Assembly (NCBI GenBank): GCA_034620365.1
Contig: JAQGEQ010000296.1
Coordinates: 109,815-173,814, forward strand
DNA: 64,000 nt
From: Pegea sp. RAD2-039
Lineage: Eukaryota > Chordata > Thaliacea > Salpida > Salpidae
Direction of reading: 5' to 3'
In this document: one piece after another, positions 15,205-26,999 of the stretch
How the letters are laid out: each line of letters begins with the position of its first letter
Position numbering within the stretch: position 1 is the stretch's first letter
The notes under the pieces: model-generated
Databases searched by the model: none
What the model was told of the DNA's origin: nothing
What the model saw: the letters and a program-made list of their open reading frames with translations, nothing else
Translations under genes and position numbers: made by a program

Positions 15205-15850
15205 ACAAAGCAGAATAATAAGAAGATTACGAATTAAATACAACTTAATTCTTATTTTTGAAATTATCCACAATTTAATTGACCGTAAATTCGATACTTT
15301 CATTTCCATTAGTCCTTCCCTCAAGTTATATAAACTCAGACGACACACATTACACCTTAATAAGCCCATATCACCTAGTACATTGGTCAGAGCAAATTTT
15401 TTCTCATACCATACAATTAATACATGGAACCAGCTGCTATCAGACATTGTCATGTCGAAGTCACTCGCGTTGTTCAAAAAGAAGTTGAACCGTTATAATA
15501 TTGCCAACATTGTCACTTCTAAGCCATTTTTCTTAATATTACTATAATTCTGTAAATTATTTACTTATCTTATATTTATATTTTATTAAATTTATAATAA
15601 TTAACTAAGTATTATTATTAACATTCTATGTAATTATTCACTGTTATATGCTTTGAGGACTACTGAAATGCCATGTGTTACATCTTTTTCATTCTATATT
15701 TTTAACTTAATAGTTTTCATTAATTTCATTCTATGCCATCAGACATTTGTCATCTCGGAGTCGCTCGCGCTGTTCAAAAAGAAGTTGAATCGTTATAATT
15801 ATCCTAATACTGAGTAGTTTTAGTCGAGTAGTTTTGTGAGTAATCACAAT
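15205..15850 (+). mobile_element. truncated CR1-like element, plus strand
   Basis: C-terminal RT-ORF remnant (RRLRIKYNLILIF-like frame, then the TWNQLL...MSKSLALFKKKLN signature, shifted in places) plus 3' UTR. A second short partial copy of the same terminal segment (GTCGCTCGCGCTGTTCAAAA) follows at about 15740-15800, so this is a nested or tandem insertion. Confidence 0.8.
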
Positions 15851-16071
15851 GGAAGTAAAAAAGAGGTTAGAACAAGTTCAATTAAGCAAATAAACGTTGC
15901 GTTCCCAATTTGAATTTCAGCTCCTTGATTTTTCTATGATTCATAAATAAATTCGAAATTATAAGTTGCCAAAACAAACTCCCCGTCGGACCGTCTTGCT
16001 CCTTATTTATTCTGTTTTTTATTAATAAGATTATTCCAATTTGTTTTTAAAATTTAATTGAAATCATTGAA

Positions 16072-16212
16072 TTATTATCAATAATTATAAACATCGTCTC
16101 AGCTTCTTCAATTTAAATACTTTGGAAATTCGACGGATTTAATTCTTATTTTTAAAATTATCCACGATTTAATTGACATTCAATTCGATGTTTTCTTTTC
16201 CATTAGTCCTTT
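16072..16212 (+). mobile_element. small CR1-like fragment
   Basis: About 140 bp matching the element's segment AGCTTCTTCAATTTAAATAC through the ATTAGTCCTTTC box. Both ends are truncated. Confidence 0.75.
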
Positions 16213-16485
16213 CAACTCATTGATTTTTTCAAAGTATTTTCTATCGTCAAAATCTTTTGATGTTATTCCTAATGCACCAATCACAACTGGAAGGATTTTA
16301 GTATTCACTTTCCATCTTCGGATCTTAATTTGTTTATATTTAGATTTTTTCAAATTTCTTGATACTTACATTTGTGTTGCTTGGTACTTCGACGTCTATT
16401 AGTAAACACATTTTGTTGGTTTTATCTTTTGTAACACTATCTGGTCTGCTGGCTTCAATTTATCGATCTGTATTGATGCTAAAAT
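16205..16485 (-). pseudogene. decayed C-terminal domain of another non-LTR element
   Basis: Read on the minus strand with two frame breaks it gives SRPDSVTKDKTNK, CLLIDVEVPSNTNVSIKKFE, then RRWKVNTKILPVVIGALGIT and SKDFDDRKYFEKI. The pattern RPD...LIDV.VP....KK.EK...W.V....PVVIGALG is what I know from the extreme C-terminus of certain invertebrate non-LTR retrotransposon ORFs. This is a different family from the CR1-like element. Recognition is from memory of the motif only. Confidence 0.5.
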
Positions 16486-16854
16486 CTCAGAATATAATTA
16501 GAAATTTGTAAAAATCTTTATAAAAGTAACAAATGTATTGATAAATGATCAGAAGTAAATTAATTTAAACTAAATCTTTTTTTAGAAATCAGTTAAATTT
16601 TAAATCACAAAATACTTCAATTAAAAACCTATCTCTAAATTTTGAATCTAAAAACAAATAATAAAATTATTCAAGACAAAAAAATTTATAAAAAAACTAA
16701 TTTTTGTTTTTCAGAAGTTACTTTCTCAACCAAATTCAGTTGTTAAATTTACAAACAGAAAAAATATTTAGAATTTATTGAAATGAAATTATTTGTTTAC
16801 ATTTAAAGTCAGATAAGAATAAAAAACAAATAAAATCTTTAATATACCAACAAA

Positions 16855-16869
16855 CAAATTTATTTTCAG
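16855..16869 (+). promoter_or_regulatory. 3' splice site upstream of the mini-exon gene
   Basis: CAAATTTATTTTCAG ends at 16869; the first downstream ATG is at 16969 with no ATG between. Possible spliced-leader acceptor or 5'-UTR intron end. Confidence 0.4.
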
Positions 16870-16968
16870 TGTTTTCTTTAAGCTGAGTAGTATCAACTAC
16901 AGAAAAACTTGTCTTTACAAACCAACTCTGCTCCTAGCAGCACGCAACTAAACACCTACTTTGATAGA

Positions 16969-19900
16969 ATGGTGGACGCTGGTTTAGAAAATGTAATCTT
17001 AGATGTTTAATAGCTAAGATCTTTCAAAATTTTACCAAACTATTGCTGTTTGTATATACTTACTAGTGTTTATAATTTTTAAAACGGTGAAGTTATTAAT
17101 AAAATTATCAGCAACCGTTTTCAAACAAACTTTCATCTATTACTCATATAGGTGCTTCACTGTGTGTGACAGCTTTATGCTAATTTATTTTTACTAAAAG
17201 CATTTCATGAGAACCTAGAGACTGATTATGAAAAGTTTGAGAACCAGCGATCTTAAGATTAGAGGTAAGCTCTTCAACTAACTGTTTGTAATTATATTAT
17301 TAGTTTTGTATTTACTGACTATTATTATGAGAAAATTGTAGTTAATCATCACTTTAGGTTATTTAATCAAATATTTTTACAAAAATGTTTTTGAGTTTTG
17401 GTTAATTAGTTGTTTAAAATATTTTTATAAAAATGATTTCACTGAAAGATAAATAAATATTCAATTAATCAAGATAGTTATTTCTTTTAATGTTAATAAC
17501 GAGCTAACTAGAATTATTTGTTGTTTCTCTAAAAATAATGAATTTAAGTTGATTTTTCTGAAACTTGTTATTTTGTAGTCATAATTGTTTTTGTATTGTC
17601 GTTTAAATTAAAGATATTTAAGTCTTAATACAAAATTAAAATTATTTTCAGCTTGTTAATTCAGTTGTTGTTGAATATATTGTTGAAAATACTATAAGCT
17701 ACTATACAGTGAGTAAATTAAATCTTTACTTTACTGATAACACTTGCTTGTGTTTTGTAGTAGTTTTATAACTGATTTATAAATAGATTTTTAGCATTTT
17801 ATCAGAAATTATTTGGTTTATTTTTAGTTATATTCAATTAAAATTAATAAATGATAACAGCTGGCTGAAAAAGTTATTAGAGTTTTTGTTTAACTCTATT
17901 TTTTATAGGAAACCACATCAGTTGTTGAAGTTATTGATGAAGTAAATGAAAATCAGACAGAATTGGTAAATTTTCAACGTTGTTATAAACTAATTATAAA
18001 ATATCAAATATTATAAAAATATTCATTTAGTTTCTTATCTATTTAAAACAAGGATAATTTAAATCATTCATCTTTAATAAAACAATAATAGTCATATTGA
18101 TATTAAATCAGTTTAACATCAAATATTTGTTAGACTTTCAATATTTTTACACCAAACTACTTTAATTAGAAGTAAAATATTTAAACTTGGAAATATTTTT
18201 CAGTTGACTGATTTGGAAGATGGTGGTGATGATTCGAAACCTTCCAGCGTGAGTTTCTGTTTCTTCTAATCTCAGTTTGTCCTTGATTCTAATTTAAAAG
18301 TCTTTATCCGTTTGTTAAATTGATTGTAGTAATTGTTTGAAATAAAATATTACTTCATTTGCTGCTTCACTTGCATTTGTATAATTTGAGTATCATTCGC
18401 TTTTATTGTATAAAATACTAATAATTTGAGTTTTTTAAAGATAAAAAAATTAGAACAATTATGCAGAGACATAAAATATCAAAATCAAAAAACAATTCAT
18501 TTTTATTTCTAGGTATAAAGTGTTAAGCAAAAACATATTTTAAGTTTAGATTACTTTAAATTAAGGTTGAATGTCAGTTTTTTATTTAAAGGTAGTTTTT
18601 CTATTTTAGCCTTAGTTGAAATTGCTTCAACTATTAGTTTCAAAGTTATGTTTAAGCAACTAAACAAAGTTGAAAGGTTGTAGTTTAAAGTCAAATTAAT
18701 TATTTTGCAAAACTAAATTATATTTTTTAGTTTGATAAATCATAAAAATACTTTAAATAAACGACTAACTTGTTACAAAAAAATATTAAAATATATTTGA
18801 GGATTTAAAAATAGTTTTTAAAAATAGTTTCTTTAGTTATTGGAGTTACTCAAAGAATGTGACAGTGACAAGTGTTCAATCTCCTCATTGGTTAGTTTCT
18901 GTGATTATTTTATCATCAGCCATTTTGTTTATTAGTTCTTATATATAGTTTTTGTTAGTCAAAACTTTACTTCAAGTTATATAAATATAATTAAATAATT
19001 GTTGTTTTCATGAAAAAATCAAATATTTTTTTTACGTTTGCTACTTTAAAAAAATAAAAGATAAAATTGTATTTTGTAGAAAACCGATAGTGGAGAAACC
19101 AGCAATAATTTGGTGAATCCAGTTTTGGTAAATATTAATTTGATCTTAGATCTAATTTATCTTTATGTAGATCTAAATTTGCCTTCTTAAAACTTACTGA
19201 AAATATTTATTTTGATTTTAGATTGAAAACGATGAAATAAAAAGCAAAGTCACTTCGATAATTTCAGAACCTGATATAGTAAGTGGAAAATGATTTTTTC
19301 TATTTGTTTCTTTTTATCTAAAAATAAAAATATTGTAAATTTTAATGTTAAAACAGTTACTAAAATAATTATTACAGATATAACCACAAGTTACTGATTT
19401 AATTTTTCATTAAATTTATTGATAATATAGAAGATAATGTTATTGAAACTGGTTTGATTGCTTTCAGACAAAGAGTAAACCATTCTAGTTTCTTTTCAAG
19501 AACTTACTAAATTATCATTATTATAAAATAGAATATTAAATATTTTATTAATTAATAGTTTAGAAATAATTTTTACAGAAATAAAAACTTTATGATTTAA
19601 CTTTAATTTATTTTTAATTTAATCAAACTAATTTTCATTTTTATTAACAGGTTTGATATAAAATAAAAAATAATTTAAAATTTAATAGGTTTGTACCTTT
19701 GTTGCTATTTTATTTGCTGTTAGTAATATATTAAAAAAAACTGATTAAGTTTTATTTCATTGTTTTTAGAAACAAAGCATAAATGATAATAGCAATATTC
19801 AAAATGTAGACAGCAAACCAGTTAGTTGTGATTTAATGTTGATGTTATAATACTTTTACTTCACAAATTTTTTCTGATTTAAATATTAATTCTTTGTAAT

Positions 19901-20262
19901 ATTCTTGTAAAAAATTAAACTAATAAAATTATTGTCACTACTTTAGACAACTATTATAAATTACTACTTCAAAATAAAATTAATATTATTTTTGCTCTCA
20001 ACTTCATTTGAACGTTAATCATTTTTTCAGGATAAAAATGTCCCAGATGAAAAGCCTAAGAATATAGATGTTGAAAGCAAACCGGTAAGTCTGGTTTCGT
20101 TTTTCAGTTACATATATGATTGTTTATAATTATTATTAACAAGTTAATATTTATATTAAAATTTGATGCTTTTCAAAATAAATTGTAAATTTAAGTTGTT
20201 CAATGCAGGAAAACGTAATTAGGACTTATAAAAAAATATCGAAAAAGTTATCTGTAAATTAA
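16969..20262 (+). CDS. unrecognised gene made of tiny phase-0 exons
   Basis: Ten predicted exons: 16969-16992, 17652-17708, 17909-17965, 18204-18248, 18837-18890, 19080-19127, 19222-19278, 19770-19820, 20031-20084, 20209-20262. Internal exons are 45, 48, 51, 54 or 57 nt, every one a multiple of three, every junction phase 0, each with AG before and GT(A/T/G)A-type donor after. Concatenated they give one stop-free 166-aa frame ending in TAA. The protein is hydrophilic and acidic (for example TDLEDGGDDSKPSS, EVIDEVNENQTEL), Ser/Asn/Asp/Lys-rich, with a basic last exon (RTYKKISKKL). No signal peptide is seen from this start and I know no family match. Exons 8 and 9 end alike (NVDSKP, DVESKP), suggesting exon duplication. 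Introns of 94-660 bp are AT-rich with no repeat. The first exon is the least certain; its frame is also open upstream (QLNTYFDR before the Met). The regularity resembles schistosome micro-exon genes in design, not sequence. Confidence 0.6.
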
Positions 20263-21505
20263 CACAAATACATTATGTTAAATATTAAGTAAAAAATTAA
20301 TTAATTATAATTAAACTTTTAGTAAAAATTAAGTGTCATCAAGAACAAATTATAAATTAATAAATTTTGTATATCTTAAATAGAATATCAATTTGCTAAT
20401 AACTTTTATTAGCTAGAAATAAAATTAGAAGTTTTAATATCATCTAACTCGTTACAAGCTGTTCAGTGAAAAAACAATTTCTAAAACTCACTTCAGTCAC
20501 ATCTCTTAGATCTGAAACTGGGAATTACCCTAACATAGAAAACTTCAAAGAAATTGTTTATTAGCAAAATATTTACAACTATCACCTAAAAGTTTAAACG
20601 ATTTTTTGTTTCTTGTAATAATCAATTATGAAATAAAGCTCTCTTCTTTTAATTTCATTTTTAAGTGAATCATACTTACATTTAATTAATTTATAATTCT
20701 TTTTATTCTGTTTATTTTACTACAAAATTGAATAACTGAAAGTTTCAAATCAACCTTGTCTTACTTTGAACATTGATCCATTTAAAATTAACTTTAAACC
20801 TCCGAAAAGTAGTTCATAATCGTGGTACATTTTAAACATGTGAGACCTTGTTGCTTACAATCTTCTGTTTTTGTTAAGGAAATGTAATATACATGAACTG
20901 TATAACAGAAGAGCATTTTATCCACATAAATGTCATTTAAACTCAAGTTCTTGCATGTTTTTTGATTGCTGACAATTGAGTTGTCTGTCGTTGCTTATTG
21001 TTGTTATTAGCATTTTACAGTAGATTCAATTTCTTTTAAAGAGTTATTATTTCTACAATTCCCGGTGAACATCTTTAGTTTGTTACTTTTCAGAAATATT
21101 GATCTAACAACTCAGATTACCTAAAGATTTTAACCAGATTATCAAAATTGTATTCTATGCCAATAACATTAAGCAATAGTTTTAAAGATATTTTATTAGA
21201 TTTAAAAATAAATGTATTTTCATAACTAAAATTTTAAACAGTCGATATTTGTTATAAAGTTTAAAGATTTTTATGAACATATTCCAATGATAAGTTTGAA
21301 TATAGATAATTTTATAAGAATTTTAAAAAATATTTTCAAAAAGTCATTTTTTTAAACTTTGTATATTATGTCGAAAAAAGGTAAAGTTAATTGTAATTAT
21401 AAAATTATTCCAAATATTTCTTACATAAACTAGAACTTTATACATGCTATATATAAATACTTCTATCATCGAAGGTCTTGTCAATTCTGTATAAACATTT
21501 GTGAG
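20263..21505. other. intergenic, no gene seen
   Basis: 3' flank of the mini-exon gene and AT-rich sequence. No RNA gene, repeat or further exon that I can support. Confidence 0.5.
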
Positions 21506-21507
21506 AT

Positions 21508-22050
21508 TTAGTTTTTTAGTCGAAAAAGTTGACGCTAGAGGTCGCTGATGATAAGTAACTTTTGAAACCTTGAATTGCTTCAGGCTATCTTTTTGTAGAT
21601 TTTTTCCATTTCATTAAATTTGCTAAATTCAAAAAGAAAGTATTAAGATGAGATCTGTATCTAAGACTTTTGCAGAAGTAAAAGTTCTGTAATAGATATT
21701 ACATCATCAGTAAGTTAGATTTTTGCACTGCTTAGGTATTTTAATTCTGATAAACAATTTAAGCTGATTAAAATTAGCTATTAGAGTTTTTCAATGAATT
21801 AAAAAAACTTAAAAAAATGGACAAATTGGTTTCAGATTAGTTTTTTAACTAAGTGTAAGGTTTGAAAAAAAAAAAAAGCTGACCCCATAATAGTTGTATT
21901 TTCATATTTTGTAAAATTATAATTTTTGTATTCGTAGATCTGTTAGATAAATAGTCTAGCTTACAGACTTTGAACTTACAAAAAAAGTATTATGGAACTA
22001 TAAGTAAGATATAATCTTCTATAAGAATTATGTCAGAGAAATAAAGTTTG
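21508..22050. repeat. duplication block A, left arm copy 1
   Basis: Starts at the segment TCGAAAAAGTTGACGCTAGA...GTCGCTGATGATAAGTAA and runs to about 22040. It is present inverted at 58690-59985 (broken by inserted sequence) and its first 200 bp recur directly at 24778-24955. No coding content recognised. Confidence 0.8.
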
Positions 22051-22074
22051 TCTCAAACTTTTTAATAAATCAAA

Positions 22075-22275
22075 CTTTTAGAGAAAAGTAAAAGTTTAGA
22101 AAAATACTTACCTCCGGACAAATACTAGATTGTAAGAAATTCAGAAAACAGAGAAATAGTTATCAAGTTATTACACCTCTATGAAAACTGTTTTCCTTCA
22201 ACATTTTGGAATCAACAATCTGTCGATGAACTTTATTAACAAATTGACATTCTGCAAACTATTATTTTCAACTCA
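22075..22275 (-). repeat. module F copy 1 (HRQIVD type)
   Basis: On the minus strand: TTTGCAG then a segment reading KVHRQIVDSKM, ending at a core TCTAGTATTTGTCCGGAG followed by GTAAGTA, i.e. bordered by a 3' and a 5' splice-like site. Related modules at 22895-23110 and 24960-25175. Whether it is an exon or only a dispersed repeat is unclear. Confidence 0.5.
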
Positions 22276-22481
22276 TGTCATTAATACTAGCGTTTGAAAA
22301 TATATTAAATAACACAACTTATTATTATTATTTAATAGATAAGATATATCAATTTTTCTTGTTCTTAAACGGTGGTTTAATTTCCGAAATAAACTGAACA
22401 GAAGAAAAGTCAGCGTCAAAACAAAATAGAAATTTTTACGGTTTTTTATTTTTGAAACGAAATTGAATGAGTTAGAATATT

Positions 22482-22920
22482 TCAAAATTTTTGCCAGAAG
22501 AAAACATTTTCTAACACTTCTAAATAAACCAACCTTATAAAGGAGAATATAATTAGTTTTGTTTTGACAAATACTAGATCGAAAGAGATGATAGTCAAAG
22601 AATTATTATGGAACATTTGACATATTAGGTCTTGAAAACGCGCAAGATTTTGAAATAGACAACTTGTTGATATATATAAATTATTTAACCAGCTTAAAAA
22701 TTTCATATTATTTTAATTTTGATTAATGCCATTAAAGAAAGTATGAATTTAATTTGTTAATTTTTAATATTGGTTATTAGTGATAATTTTATTTGAGTTC
22801 TCTTATTTTCTTTTATCTATTTTTTGTTATTTAAACTTTTTTCCATCAAATATTTTTCAAAGCCTAATAATAATAATTAATTTATAATGATATCAACGAT
22901 CAGGAGAACATAATGTGATT
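22482..22920 (-). repeat. module G copy 1
   Basis: About 430 bp recurring directly at 25360-25800. Contains an open minus-strand stretch (FHNNSLTIISFDLVFV) over the same TTCGATCTAGTATTTGTC core, an AT-rich middle, and a decayed copy of the peptide-gene exon 2 near 22870-22915. Confidence 0.7.
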
Positions 22921-23110
22921 TGATAAAGAAAAATAAAAGTTAAAAAAAATACTTTCCTCCGGACAAATACTAGATCGAAAGAAATTGTGAAAACAAAGAA
23001 TTCAGTTTTCAGTTTGTACGCTGCTCCATCGGTAGAGCCCCACACGAGCATTACTTTGAAATCGACAATCTGTCGATGAAGTTTATAAAAAAGTGGCATT
23101 CTGCAAATAT
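22895..23110 (-). repeat. module F copy 2 (HRQIVD type)
   Basis: Minus strand open frame of 68 codons including YKLHRQIVDFKVM and TISFDLVFVRRKV. Homologous to modules at 22075-22275 and 24960-25175; the GC-rich middle (GTGTGGGGCTCTACCGATGG) is shared in part with the 25.1-kb copy. Confidence 0.5.
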
Positions 23111-24775
23111 TTTATTTTCAACTCTCGCTGTTAATAAAACTTTAAAAATTGAATATACTAATTGCAATATTCGTTTTTACATTGAATAACACACCGTATT
23201 TAATAGATGAGATATATCATATTTTCTTGTTCTAAACAGTGGTTTCTTTTCCGGAATAAACTGAAGAGGAGAGAAGAGAAACTAGCTTCAAAAAAAGAGA
23301 GAGAAACTTTAACGGCTTTTTATTTTGCATTTCACTGTGTGTTGCTCGATTAGTCGATCTTAAGATTTATCAGCTTCTGCGAATGTGTAGTTTTTAAACC
23401 CTATTGTATAATGAGATAATTAAATACTTTACAGTTATCGACACGTGAAGACAAATAGATTGATGATATAAATGGTATAAAAACGATTGGTTGGTATTTG
23501 TGGTGATGATGTAACGTTTAAATCCGAGTTAATCCAAAAAACAAACGCTTGCATTGATGTCTTATAGTCGGTGACGTCCTAAGAAAACATGATGTCAAAA
23601 TCACAGATCAACAAACATCAAACAATACACAAATGTAATCGTTTTCAGAAGGTATTGAAGGAATAGTCACAAAGAAACTAGAAAAACAGTTTTGTTTTTA
23701 GATTTTATTAATTAAACAAGATGAGTTATTTCATGCCTCTTTCTATATTTTATTAAGAAAAATTTATTATTTGTTGAAAACTATTTCAACTTCAAATTTT
23801 ATATTGTTCAGAGTTTTTGAAGAGAAGACAACCTCTTTTTATACGTTTATGATTATAATAACGTCTTTTTGTCTAGTGTTTGTTGGTTGCAGTTTAAACG
23901 AATTCTTCTTTTTTTTCATTTATAAGTGTAGAATATTTTATGAATAACATTATTGCTGTTATCAATTATATAAAGCTAAATATATTTATTAATAAAAAAA
24001 ATGTCAAGTTAAAGTTATATATTAGCCATATATAAAGTATATATTATTAGAACACTATTGTTACGTTTCACATATCTAATGAATTACATTTTTGCACTGT
24101 TTTTTGAAGTTTGGTAGCTATTTAAAAATTTAATTCATTAAAAATTAATAAGGTTTAAACAAAATTTCAGTTTTCTGAACCTGTTGTGATCTATTGTTTT
24201 CTGGTTTATGTTTAAGCAAAATAACTTTTTTGTGAGAAGTTTGATAAATTTTTGTGAATATAATTTTTTTATTTAGCTTTTAAATCAAAATATTTATCTT
24301 TCTTTTCAGTATTTTTACTATATCAAACAAATCATCGCCACAAACTGCAAAGGTTCTGGTTCACTGATTTCTATTTATAAAGTTATTTGTAATTTTGCTA
24401 TCGAGTCAATATTTTCGATGTTATGATTTTGCTAAAATATTTTTCAGAATTTTTATTTTAAGCTTGTTAAGCTTTTGGTCTATATTTGCTTGATTTACTA
24501 AAACTTACAAATACAAACAATACATAAAATGAGAACAATAATTTTAATAAATATTTTTTAACTTTTAATAGTAATCAGTATTTGATTCTAAATTCCCACA
24601 AATCTTATCATAATTAAAGGTTTTCTGATTGTTTGTATATCTACCATTAGTATATCTCATATAGGGATTTAGATAAATTTTTAAAAACTAATTTAAATCT
24701 AAAATTATATGTTTTGTGTAATTAAAATCGTTTTTATATAAAATTAGGAAAATGTATTTAAATATTTTGATTTTT
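23111..24775. other. AT-rich, no gene seen
   Basis: No recognised gene. A possible 43-nt exon-like island with AG/GT borders lies at about 24310-24352 on the plus strand but nothing joins it. Confidence 0.4.
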
Positions 24776-24777
24776 TT

Positions 24778-25200
24778 TTATTCGAAAAAGTTGGCGCTAG
24801 ACGTCGCTGATAATAAGTAACTTTTGAAACCATGAATTGCTTCAGTCTATATTTTTGTAGATTTTTTCCAACTCAGTAAATTTACTAAATTCAAAAAGAA
24901 GGTATTAAGATGAGATCTTTATCTAAGATGTTTGCAGAAATAAAAGTTCACAGTTTTAAAAAAATCAAACTAATAAAAAAAAGTTAAAAAAATACTTTCC
25001 TCCTGATAAATACGAGATCGAAAGAAATTGATAAAAAATATAAATAATTGTAAAGTTACTAATTTTTGCATCAGTCCCCACTGCAGTGGCATTATTTTGA
25101 AATCGGCTAAAGGTCGATAAACTTTATCAAAAACATTGAAATTTCTGCAAATATATTATTTTCAAATCTTGCTGTTAATAAAATTTTAAATTTGATTATA
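24778..25200. repeat. block A copy 2 plus module F copy 3
   Basis: 24778-24955 repeats the start of block A; 24960-25175 repeats module F on the minus strand (DKVYRPLADFKIM). Together with 25360-25800 it forms a second, shorter copy of the 21.5-22.9 kb order A-F-G, so the left arm contains an internal tandem duplication about 3 kb apart. Confidence 0.7.
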
Positions 25201-25761
25201 ATAATCGTAATAATCTTAATTTAATATTTGTAATTTTGTGATAAATTTATTATTTCAATTACTTGTTTTATAAAAGTTTTGTTATTTGTCTTTTATACAC
25301 ATTTGGTAGAAAATTAATTTAATTAAGTTTTAAAAATAATTTTAAATTTTTGTCAAGGAAAAACATTTTCTAACACTTCTAAATAAACCAACCTTATAAA
25401 GGAGAATATAATTAGTATTGTTTTGACAATTATTAGATCGAAAGAGATGATAGTCAAAGAATTATTATGGAACATTTGACGTATTAGGTCTTGAAAACGC
25501 GCAAGATTTTGAAATAGACAACTTGTTGATATATATTGATTAACAAAATTAAATTAAAAGTTTAAAGAATTAAGTTTCTTTTATTTGTTTATTAATGCCA
25601 TCGAAGAAAGTATGAATTTATTTTGTTAATTTTTAATATTGGTTATTAGTGATAATTTTATTTGAGTTCTCTTATTTTCTTTTATCTATTTTTTGTTATT
25701 TAAACTTTTTTCTATCAAATATTTTTTGACATCTAGTAATGATAATTATTCAATAATGACA

Positions 25762-26072
25762 TCAACGAAACATGGGAACATAATGCGACGTTATAAAGCT
25801 GAAATATAATAAAGCAAAGATGTGAGAATAGTGACAATGATGAAGCTGATCACAAAAGATACCTTACAGCTAATGATCACTTTTTTAATTGTAGAAAGAA
25901 TAAGGAACAATCAATTGGAGACATAATCTACTCTTCATCAATCCTCAACTTGTACAAATGAATGATGAAAACATTTTGATGTGATGACGTCACACACTTA
26001 CTTGTTGGATGTTGTTATGGGAAATGAAATTAAGAAGATCATGAAAAAGATCCAAACATTGAGAAGAGACAT
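25762..26072 (-). CDS. putative small secreted peptide, left copy
   Basis: Exon 1 26072-26002 encodes a classic signal peptide (MSLLNVWIFF, then MIFLISFPITTSN) and ends in a consensus donor AA/GTAAGT; exon 2 25798-25762 follows a TTATATTTCAG acceptor and encodes only FITSHYVPMFR plus stop, for a 35-aa product. If the signal peptide is cleaved after SFPITTS-like residues, a peptide of about 12-14 residues would be released. The same two exons and splice sites are preserved in the inverted copy at 57601-57911. No family recognised; a short ORF with hydrophobic codons can arise by chance, so the call rests on the splice sites and duplication. Confidence 0.4.
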
Positions 26073-26079
26073 TGACGTG

Positions 26080-26660
26080 TAATGATGACGTCACTTGATG
26101 ACGATGAAGACTTTATTTTAATAGTTTGTCAAAATCTTTGAGTAAAAAGGTGTTTGCGATTTGAGACGTCACAAAACCACTGGTGACGTCATCATCAATA
26201 TTCAACCACAAACTCACAAACTGATCATGACGTCATCAGCATCATGTACTCAACCAACTCTGAAGGCAATGATGACGTCACTAAATTTGGTTTTTACTAT
26301 GAAGTCACATGATCTTTGTTGTCTGAAAAAGTCATTTATGGAGATGAAGTCCTTTGATATTGTGATATGGTTACTTGTAGTGACGTCATCAAGTAGAAGT
26401 TTAGGAAACTACAGAAAGTGAAAGAATTAGAAGATCCTAAAATTATTTTGTAAACAAATTTGACGTCATCAGCTTTGATAGGAAAGAAGTAAAAGCAAAT
26501 TTTGAACCAACAACTGATACACTGATAAACGGGTAGGATTGAGTGACGTCATCATCATCGATGTGATGATAAAATTGATTACAACATTATGATATTAACA
26601 ATGACGTCATCAGTTTATCTTCATATAACATTTGAAGTGATTATAGCAACGATGACGTTA
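26080..26660. promoter_or_regulatory. cluster of TGACGTCA palindromes
   Basis: Roughly ten TGACGTCA or one-mismatch sites in 580 bp upstream of the putative peptide gene (minus strand). The inverted copy at 57010-57590 keeps most of them. Sequence is the CRE/ATF consensus; binding in this organism is not known. Confidence 0.5.
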
Positions 26661-26999
26661 TTAATAACTAGTCATATGTGTGCGAGTTTAATTTGAAAAC
26701 TAATCGAATTAGTCTACATCATCAATTTAATCAACTCTCATAATCATCATAATCTCATAGTCATCATCATAATCCAATCTGTGATTAGTTTGAAAACTCT
26801 AATGCAAATGAAACATTAAGTTGATAACATCAAATTACAAAATAAGTTTTAAGGAATTTACTTTTACAAAGTATATTAGAAAAATTTCATAAAACTAAAA
26901 TAGAATAATTAGAAAAGAATGAAATTGAGTTAAGTATATTAATATCATAATTTTCTTTGTTTGGTTTTATGCTGTTAATAAATTGTTGACAAAAAACTT

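Noticed and set aside
17228..17264. ATG-initiated segment ending in GTAAGC as first exon of the mini-exon gene
   Set aside because: It ends in phase 1, which cannot join the phase-0 exon at 17652; the 24-nt exon at 16969 fits.
19432..19476. Possible additional mini-exon (D-N-V-I-E-T-G-L-I frame)
   Set aside because: Length is not a multiple of three and phase-0 reading hits a stop; may be a decayed exon, not supported.
24310..24352. 43-nt exon-like stretch with CAG acceptor and GTTCTG donor
   Set aside because: No partner exon in matching phase found nearby; weak donor.
26161..26421. 86-codon open frame repeated exactly inverted at 57252-57512
   Set aside because: It merely reads through TGACGTCATC sites (MTSS runs) and its preservation follows from the recent duplication; the signal-peptide gene on the opposite strand explains the region better.
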